NCBI GenBank assembly: GCA_050944415.1
Contig: JBMNRA010000011.1
Span: 1 to 57,695 of the forward strand
Reading direction: 5' to 3'
Origin: Ruminococcus_G sp050944415
Lineage (GTDB): Bacteria; Bacillota; Clostridia; Lachnospirales; Lachnospiraceae
DNA: 57,695 nt
Positions 52,282 to 57,695 of this stretch are shown here, in pieces (position 1 is the stretch's first letter; every line of letters starts with the position of its first letter). The notes under the pieces were generated by a model, which did no database searches, was not told the DNA's origin, and was given only the letters and a program-made list of their open reading frames with translations. Both the position numbers and the translations under genes were made by a program.

Positions 52282-53349
52282 TTATTCAAAATTCAGGGTC
52301 AAATGGGTAATCCCGTCTTCCTCTCCATTGACAGTGCTGACATATTCTTCCTGCACCTCCGCTTCACCGTCAACAATTTTTGTAACAATTGCATTATATT
52401 GATCTGCCGTAAAATTCTGGAAGACCGACCGATCCATGGACAGCCCTACGCCATCGTTGGACAAATCCATTTTCACTTCTTCTCCTCCCTCAAAGCTGTC
52501 GCCAAACACACTGCCCAGAGTATTGTATACCGTATCATTGACATTTTTCACTGCCGTAGAAACCACCACCTGTTTTTCTGAAGTCTGCACTACATCGGAA
52601 GCGATTACTTTGCCGTTTTCCTGTTCCGCCGCCTTAATAACTGCTGTGGGAATAGAACCGCCGCTGGTAAATATCAGTTCACAGCCTTCCTCATACCACT
52701 GACTGGCTCTTGCCATGACGGATGGCGAAATTTCATTAGTCTCCAGATAATCATATCGAATCGTAACTTCATCCGGCGAAAGCTGAAGTTCCCCGGCAGC
52801 ATACTCCGCTCCCTGTACGAATCCGCTGCCGTAATAAGCAATATTGCTCTGCTTCTCGCCGCCCAGGAATCCCAGACTGCGGTATCCGTCCATTACCGCC
52901 GCATACCCCGCCAGAAAACCGGCCTGTGCTTCATTATACAGCACTGCTTTTGTATTCTTTCTCACCTTGGACTTTTTTCCCTGTTCTTTCCTGGGGGATC
53001 CATCCAAAATCAGAAATTTAATTTTCTTATATTTTTTCTGCATGGTAAACAGTGGTTCTTCAAAATTTTCTCCATAGCCAATAATAACAGAAGCGCCTCC
53101 CTCGGCTGCTTCCTGGATCGACACCATATAATCATCCGCCGTATTATTGGCAACTTCGTGAGTTTCTATTTTCAGGCCATTGTCATCAGCATACTGCTGC
53201 GCCGCCTCTGCAATCGCGCCGGTCATATAGCCTTCCTGTGACGGCTCCATAATAAGCGCAATATCTTCTTCCGGCTCCTGGCTCCCGCATCCTGCCATAC
53301 AGCCAATCATCAGCAATATCCCTGCCAGTTTTAAAATTCTTTTCTTCAT
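52282..53349 (-). CDS. BMP-family nucleoside-type substrate-binding lipoprotein
   Basis: 355 aa. Lipoprotein signal with lipobox Cys-21 (MAGC). Mature part follows the BMP/PBP1 pattern: GAIAEAAQQYADDNGLKIET, VIIGYGENFEEPL, EAQAGFLAGYAAV, GFLGGEK and SGGSIPTAVIKAA. BMP proteins bind nucleosides for ABC import, and the two upstream genes degrade pyrimidine nucleosides, which agrees. No transporter subunits adjoin it. The third gene of the cdd-pdp-BMP group, 26 bp after pdp. Confidence 0.85.
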   Translation of the reverse strand: MKKRILKLAGILLMIGCMAGCGSQEPEEDIALIMEPSQEGYMTGAIAEAAQQYADDNGLKIETHEVANNTADDYMVSIQEAAEGGASVIIGYGENFEEPLFTMQKKYKKIKFLILDGSPRKEQGKKSKVRKNTKAVLYNEAQAGFLAGYAAVMDGYRSLGFLGGEKQSNIAYYGSGFVQGAEYAAGELQLSPDEVTIRYDYLETNEISPSVMARASQWYEEGCELIFTSGGSIPTAVIKAAEQENGKVIASDVVQTSEKQVVVSTAVKNVNDTVYNTLGSVFGDSFEGGEEVKMDLSNDGVGLSMDRSVFQNFTADQYNAIVTKIVDGEAEVQEEYVSTVNGEEDGITHLTLNFE

Positions 53350-53375
53350 CTTTTGTCCCCTTACTGCTTATTTAT

Positions 53376-54701
53376 TTACCGGTACCATTTCACCGTTTCA
53401 TGATCCACCCGCGCCAGTATTAACGGCTTTTTGTCTGCCTCCCCTTCTCCAATAGAAACCCCCTTCTGTAATCTTATGGCCGCTGGTTCCAGCAGCTCTT
53501 CTCTGGAAGAATACAGTACCGCCAGAGTTTCTCCCCTGGTGATACTGCATCCGGTTTTTTTCTTCAGCACAATACCGGCTCCATAATCAATCGAATCCTC
53601 TTTCGTTTCTCTGCCGGCTCCCAGCATACAGGCAGCCATGCCGCACTGATGCGTATCCATACGAAGAATCACCCCGCTTTTTTCGGCTCTGACTTTCATC
53701 GAATAAGCTCCCCTTGCCAGTTCTTCCGGATTTTCCAGAACCCGGCAGTCTCCGCCGTGAGCACGAACCATAGACAGCAGTTTCTGAAATGCAGAACCAT
53801 CGTCAACAGCCCTGCGTGCTCTTTCCCTGCATTTTTCCACTGAATCTGATCCAGCCAGCAGAATCATCTGCGCCGCAAGCTCCACACACAGATTCGTCAG
53901 GTCTTCCGGTCCTTTTCCCTGCAGCGTTTCCACTGCTTCTCTTACCTCCAGCGCATTTCCGATGCAGTTTCCCAGCGGCACATCCATATCCGTAATCAAC
54001 GCCGCTACTTTTTTTCCTGCCCTCCGGCCGATTGCCGCCATTTTCCGGGCCAGCGCTGCCGCCTCCTGAGTCGTTTTCATAAAAGCTCCGCTGCCGGTTT
54101 TCACATCCAGAAGAATACAGTCACTGCCGGCCGCCAGCTTTTTACTCATAATGGAAGCAGCAATCATGGGAATACTCTCCACTGTGGCCGTTACATCACG
54201 AAGAGCATACATTTTCTTGTCCGCCGGTGCCAGATTGCCTGACTGACCAATTACACTGATCCCACAGTTTTTTACAATATTCAGGAACTCATCTCTTGCA
54301 AGATTGATCCTGTAACCAGGTATGGATTCCAGTTTGTCCACCGTTCCCCCGGTATGACCCAGACCCCTCCCGGACATTTTTGCAATTTTCACTCCGCAGG
54401 CTGCTGCAATAGGGCAGGCAATCAAAGTGGTTTTATCCCCCACTCCTCCGGTGGAATGTTTATCTACTTTTACTCCCGGTATTCCAGATAAGTCTACCAG
54501 CTCACCGGAACGGGCCATACTGTCCGTCAGCACAGACAATTCTTCGTCTGTCATTCCCCGCCAGTAAATTGCCATCAGCATGGCCGCCATCTGGTAATCC
54601 GGAATGCGTTCCGCCACATATCCCTTCACCATATATTCAATTTCTTCCGGAGCAAGCTCATATCCGTCCCGCTTTTTTTCTATCAGATCATACATCCGCA
54701 T
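53376..54701 (-). CDS. pdp: Pyrimidine-nucleoside phosphorylase
   Basis: 441-aa family-II phosphorylase splitting uridine, thymidine or deoxyuridine with phosphate. Signature KMSGRGLGHTGGTVDKLESI (about 108-127), phosphate site DKHSTGGVGDKTT, and LLDVKTGSGAFMKT. Firmicute members act on both uridine and thymidine. GAGG seven bases upstream. Co-directional with cdd upstream. Confidence 0.94.
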   Translation of the reverse strand: MRMYDLIEKKRDGYELAPEEIEYMVKGYVAERIPDYQMAAMLMAIYWRGMTDEELSVLTDSMARSGELVDLSGIPGVKVDKHSTGGVGDKTTLIACPIAAACGVKIAKMSGRGLGHTGGTVDKLESIPGYRINLARDEFLNIVKNCGISVIGQSGNLAPADKKMYALRDVTATVESIPMIAASIMSKKLAAGSDCILLDVKTGSGAFMKTTQEAAALARKMAAIGRRAGKKVAALITDMDVPLGNCIGNALEVREAVETLQGKGPEDLTNLCVELAAQMILLAGSDSVEKCRERARRAVDDGSAFQKLLSMVRAHGGDCRVLENPEELARGAYSMKVRAEKSGVILRMDTHQCGMAACMLGAGRETKEDSIDYGAGIVLKKKTGCSITRGETLAVLYSSREELLEPAAIRLQKGVSIGEGEADKKPLILARVDHETVKWYR

Positions 54702-54782
54702 AGCCAGACCTCTTTTCTCTTATCTTACCATTATAGTATAGTTGCCGCCCAGAAAAAAGAAAAGGATTTTTTCTTAACATTT

Positions 54783-55202
54783 TTATTGCAAATTTTTACC
54801 TGTGAAACTATGAGGCAAAAGCTCCTCAAGGGTATACTCTTTGTAATTTTCCGGAGAAACGCCGGTAATAATTACCATACCGCCGCTGCAAAATTCCGCC
54901 AGCACTTGCCGGCAAATACCGCAGGGCATACATTCCTGCAGCTGTTTTGCTTCTTCTGGTCCTCCCATCACAGCAATGGCTGCAAATTGCCTTTTTCCTT
55001 CCGACACAGCTTTAAATACGGCCGTCCGCTCTGCACAGTTAGCCGCCGGATAGGAAGCGTTTTCCACATTGCATCCGGTATAGACCGTTCCGTCCCTGCA
55101 CAGAAGTGCGGCTCCCACACAGAAATGAGAATAAGGGGCATACGCCTCTTTCCTCGCTTTCATAGCAGCTTCTATCAGTTCTTTACATTTTTCTTCTTTC
55201 AT
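54783..55202 (-). CDS. cdd: Cytidine deaminase
   Basis: 139-aa zinc enzyme deaminating cytidine and deoxycytidine. Zn and catalytic motif NCAERTA and second ligand pair PCGICRQVL. Start MKEEKCKELIEAAM at 55202 follows GGAGGTG; ten codons upstream in frame lack a site. It supplies uridine to pdp. A 6-bp-arm dyad TTAACC/GGTTAA lies at 55225-55240, just upstream. Confidence 0.94.
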   Translation of the reverse strand: MKEEKCKELIEAAMKARKEAYAPYSHFCVGAALLCRDGTVYTGCNVENASYPAANCAERTAVFKAVSEGKRQFAAIAVMGGPEEAKQLQECMPCGICRQVLAEFCSGGMVIITGVSPENYKEYTLEELLPHSFTGKNLQ

Positions 55203-55224
55203 ATTATAACACCTCCAAAAAACA

Positions 55225-55240
55225 TTAACCATGCGGTTAA
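55225..55240. promoter_or_regulatory. Small dyad upstream of cdd
   Basis: TTAACC-ATGC-GGTTAA between the terminator of the next gene and the cdd ribosome binding site. It could be an operator or part of a small hairpin; no -35/-10 pair is obvious nearby. Confidence 0.3.
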
Positions 55241-55266
55241 AAAATACAGGGTCCGAAGACCCTGTA
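55239..55266 (-). terminator. Terminator after the cell-wall-binding-repeat protein gene
   Basis: TACAGGGTC (55245-55253) with GACCCTGTA (55258-55266), CGAA/TTCG tetraloop, then TTTTTT on the minus strand. Confidence 0.88.
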
Positions 55267-55268
55267 CG

Positions 55269-57467
55269 CTAACAAAACAAATCATTTAAAATCTCTTCCG
55301 CACTCATCCCGGCATAGCCGTCAGGATCGTCTATGATACCGGAATTCCCTAAATTCCAGCGGAAACGGTACAGTTTTGTGGAACCTGTATCTTTCAGGTA
55401 AGCATTACTGCAGATCAGTGCATCAGATTCGAATTTATTAGAAAATGATGAGAAATATTTATCCATATACTGATTTGCCAGCCGAATCGCTTTGCTGTCT
55501 GTGCTTCCCGTATCAGGATGCACCGTTCCCGACAATTTTACTCCCTGAGGCGAACTGTGCATGACAACATAGCTTCCGTCGCTGCACTCACCCAGTATCA
55601 GCCACACATGTCCATCATAGCCAACCACATCGCCTGGCCGGAAGGCGGGATCAGAAAATCCTTCTTTATAGCTTCCCCAGCCCCGGTTCGCATACAGTTT
55701 TCCCGTTGCCCCGGAGGTTGTGGTACAATTATTCTGTCCGCTCTTATTATAGATAGTATTGTAAACGGTCCATCCTACATAACCGGAGCAGTCCAGTCCA
55801 TAACCGTAATAATATTCTCCATTCTCATTTTCTCTGTATTTGGTGTAGGTGTAATCAGATCCCTGAGAATTAAAGAAAGTCCTCCAGTAGGGATTGACGC
55901 CGTAACGAACCGCGTCTCCGTCATCCCAGGTATCATGACCGCCTCCCCATATGTAAAGCGTATATCCCATGGGCTTCATGGCATTGGCTATCAGTCCTTT
56001 TAATGTCCGGTAGCCTTCCTCCATCCGGCCATTTTCATCGAAGAAATATTTTACACCATTTATGGACTGGGCTCCCTTCAGCATGGCACCTTTGATGCCC
56101 TTATCCCCGGTTCTCTTAAAGAAATATTTCACTCCTCCAATACTCTGGAGGCCGGTCAGCATCTTCCCTTTCCAGGTACCGGTTTTCATAAAATAGAAAG
56201 TGTATTTGCCAATATCCTGCCAGCCGGTCAGAGCCTGTCCTCTTACTCCCGCCGCGCCTTCCGGTTTAAAATAGTAGGTAACACCACTGATCGTTTGCCA
56301 GCCGGTAAACATATAACCCAGTGTACCGTAGCCTCCCGTAGCTTTAAAATAGTACTTTTTTCCGCCGATACTTTGAAAACCTTTAAACATGGCCCCTATG
56401 GAGCTGCCGGTCTTTTTAAAATAAAACGTTTTTCCGCCAATGCTCTGCCAGCCGGTCAGCAGGCGGCCCATAATTCCATTTTCACCTGTTTTCTTCAAAT
56501 AATAGATTTGATTATTCTGCTTCAGCCAGCCTTTCCACAGACGTCCCCGCACTCCGTAAGTTCCGCTGGCTTTAAAGTAATACCGATGACCGCCGATACT
56601 CTGCCAGCCCTCAAACATCACACCCATGGACTTGCCCGTCGCTTTGAAATAGTAGCGCTCTCCGTCAATGTCCTGCCAGCCCGTGGCCATCTGCCCGATG
56701 ACTCCGACTGCTCCGGTTTCATTCAAATAATAGATCTTTCCATCCTGTTTCAGCCAGCCTGTCAACAGCTGCCCTTTTACTCCCGCTGAACCGCTGGAAA
56801 TAAAATAATATCGTTTTCCATTTACATTCTGCCAGCCGACAAACATCTGCCCCTTTGACGTTCCGCTGGCCTTAAAATAATACTTTTTACCACCGATACT
56901 CTGCCAGCCGGTCAGCATCACGCCGACCTGCCCCGGTGTGCCCGTTTTTTTCAGATAATAGGTAGCACCGCTGACAGTAAACCATCCTGTCTTAACGTAG
57001 CCGGATGCATCAAAATAGTACCTCTTACTTTCTATATCGTGCCAGCCGTTTTTAAAATAAGAGCTGGAACTGTAGTAGTACCGGTACTTCCCATTTGATT
57101 CCTGCCTCCATCCCCGCCCCGCAGCCGGCGCAGTCCCCTCAGCACTTTCCTCCGGCTCCGGAGAGGGCTGGGGTGTCGCTGTCACCTCCGGCGTAGTCTC
57201 CGGTGCAGGCTCGGGTGTTGCCGTCACCTGCGGCGCCGGTTCCGGCGTAGTTTCCGGTATCGGTTCAGGCGTAGCCGTCACTTCCGGTACACCATCCTCT
57301 GCAGACTCCTCTGTTTTCTCATCCGGAATATCCGCATCCTCCATTTGGACCGTATCGTCCTGCAGATTCCCTTCCGCCTGAACATCTGACGGTATCTGCA
57401 AAACCAACAGACAGCAAATCAGAAACCCTATAAAAATCTGTTTTGCCCTGAATACTTTTCGCTGCAT
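55269..57467 (-). CDS. Secreted cell-wall-binding-repeat protein with C-terminal NlpC/P60-type domain
   Basis: 732 aa. Signal peptide about 1-31, a Pro/Thr/Glu linker with VTATPEP repeats (about 55-110), then about 15 or more choline-binding/CW-type repeats (TGWQSIGGKKYYFKASG and variants, about 115-480), and a C-terminal domain with GYGLDCSGYVGW (catalytic Cys), GYDGHVWLILG and VMHSS, an NlpC/P60 or CHAP-like amidase. It should bind wall polymers and cut peptidoglycan. ATG at 57467 chosen for AAGGGGAG; an ATG six codons upstream overlaps that site. Confidence 0.9.
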   Translation of the reverse strand: MQRKVFRAKQIFIGFLICCLLVLQIPSDVQAEGNLQDDTVQMEDADIPDEKTEESAEDGVPEVTATPEPIPETTPEPAPQVTATPEPAPETTPEVTATPQPSPEPEESAEGTAPAAGRGWRQESNGKYRYYYSSSSYFKNGWHDIESKRYYFDASGYVKTGWFTVSGATYYLKKTGTPGQVGVMLTGWQSIGGKKYYFKASGTSKGQMFVGWQNVNGKRYYFISSGSAGVKGQLLTGWLKQDGKIYYLNETGAVGVIGQMATGWQDIDGERYYFKATGKSMGVMFEGWQSIGGHRYYFKASGTYGVRGRLWKGWLKQNNQIYYLKKTGENGIMGRLLTGWQSIGGKTFYFKKTGSSIGAMFKGFQSIGGKKYYFKATGGYGTLGYMFTGWQTISGVTYYFKPEGAAGVRGQALTGWQDIGKYTFYFMKTGTWKGKMLTGLQSIGGVKYFFKRTGDKGIKGAMLKGAQSINGVKYFFDENGRMEEGYRTLKGLIANAMKPMGYTLYIWGGGHDTWDDGDAVRYGVNPYWRTFFNSQGSDYTYTKYRENENGEYYYGYGLDCSGYVGWTVYNTIYNKSGQNNCTTTSGATGKLYANRGWGSYKEGFSDPAFRPGDVVGYDGHVWLILGECSDGSYVVMHSSPQGVKLSGTVHPDTGSTDSKAIRLANQYMDKYFSSFSNKFESDALICSNAYLKDTGSTKLYRFRWNLGNSGIIDDPDGYAGMSAEEILNDLFC

Positions 57468-57525
57468 ATTTACTCTCCCCTTCATGCTATCTTAATGCGT
57501 CATATTCTGACAAAAATTCAATTAT

Positions 57526-57554
57526 ATTATACATTTATTACAAAAAAATTACAA
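57526..57554 (-). promoter_or_regulatory. Promoter of the cell-wall-binding-repeat protein gene
   Basis: Minus strand: TTGTAA (57554-57549), 17-bp spacer, TATAAT (57531-57526). The rest of the right edge (57555-57695) shows no gene that I can support. Confidence 0.6.
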
Positions 57555-57695
57555 CTCATTTCACAATGTAGATAGCGTCAAGATACTTTAAGTTGAAAAA
57601 ATATAGAAGTATCCCTTTGCGTTTCATCATTTATATATTTCCTAGGTGTGCATTAAACCAGATTACCTTCTTAGCTGTATATCCAGGGATTGAAG

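Overview
The window is a chromosomal segment of a spore-forming, low-to-mid GC Firmicute, most likely a Lachnospiraceae (Clostridium cluster XIVa) species. The evidence is a spoIIA-sigF-spoVA region, a WhiA/RapZ/Crh-like HPr block, AddAB, a T-box-controlled valS, a PadR-DUF1700-DUF4097-PspC cassette, a DUF6382-FHA gene beside a Tad-type prepilin peptidase, and cell-wall-binding-repeat plus NlpC/P60 proteins. I see no prophage, IS element, rRNA, tRNA or CRISPR array. Most genes lie on the minus strand.

Layout. 1-3.8 kb: start of the S10 ribosomal operon (rpsJ-rplC-rplD-rplW-rplB-rpsS-rplV, running off the left edge), with a recognisable promoter, a foldable leader and a duplicated ~120-bp repeat between rplW and rplB. 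3.9-6.9 kb: a SipW-like membrane protein lacking catalytic residues, then a plus-strand GNAT/PAP2 pair. 6.9-10.7 kb: tcdA, murB-rapZ-whiA and an HPr paralogue with Glu instead of His at position 15. 10.8-17.0 kb: sporulation block spoIIAA-spoIIAB-sigF, a 50-aa membrane protein, spoVAA-AB-AC, then zip and upp interposed before spoVAD-AE. 17.1-20.1 kb: folC, a 49-aa protein and a zinc-ribbon/TPR membrane protein. 20.2-23.3 kb: remnant of a Tad-pilus-like locus (A24 peptidase, TPR/WG-repeat protein, DUF6382-FHA) abutting a truncated ABC exporter followed by an intact one (23.3-25.9 kb).

26-31.7 kb: LtaS-type sulfatase, valS with T-box, and a complete cobalamin riboswitch with promoter and terminator but no gene under it. 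31.9-36 kb: SGNH hydrolase, an alpha/beta SASP, the PadR envelope cassette, and a YARHG zinc-ribbon protein. 35.8-42.9 kb: addAB. 43-47.7 kb: a degenerate FMN-bind-like membrane protein, nadE, hslO, a methyltransferase and an unknown gene. 47.7-57.5 kb: clpB with a DUF4250 gene, a PcsB-like NlpC/P60 protein, a pyrimidine-salvage group (cdd-pdp-BMP lipoprotein), and a large cell-wall-binding-repeat NlpC/P60 protein.

The best candidates for something new are regulatory. Two sporulation genes appear to have sigma-G promoters placed inside the terminator hairpin of the upstream vegetative unit; for the SASP gene this would also hide the ribosome binding site in read-through mRNA but not in sigma-G mRNA. 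A third, strong sigma-G promoter in front of spoVAD explains how spoVA can tolerate the zip-upp interposition. No dramatic new multi-gene system is visible. All functional calls come from reading protein motifs and sequence signals; no database search was run.
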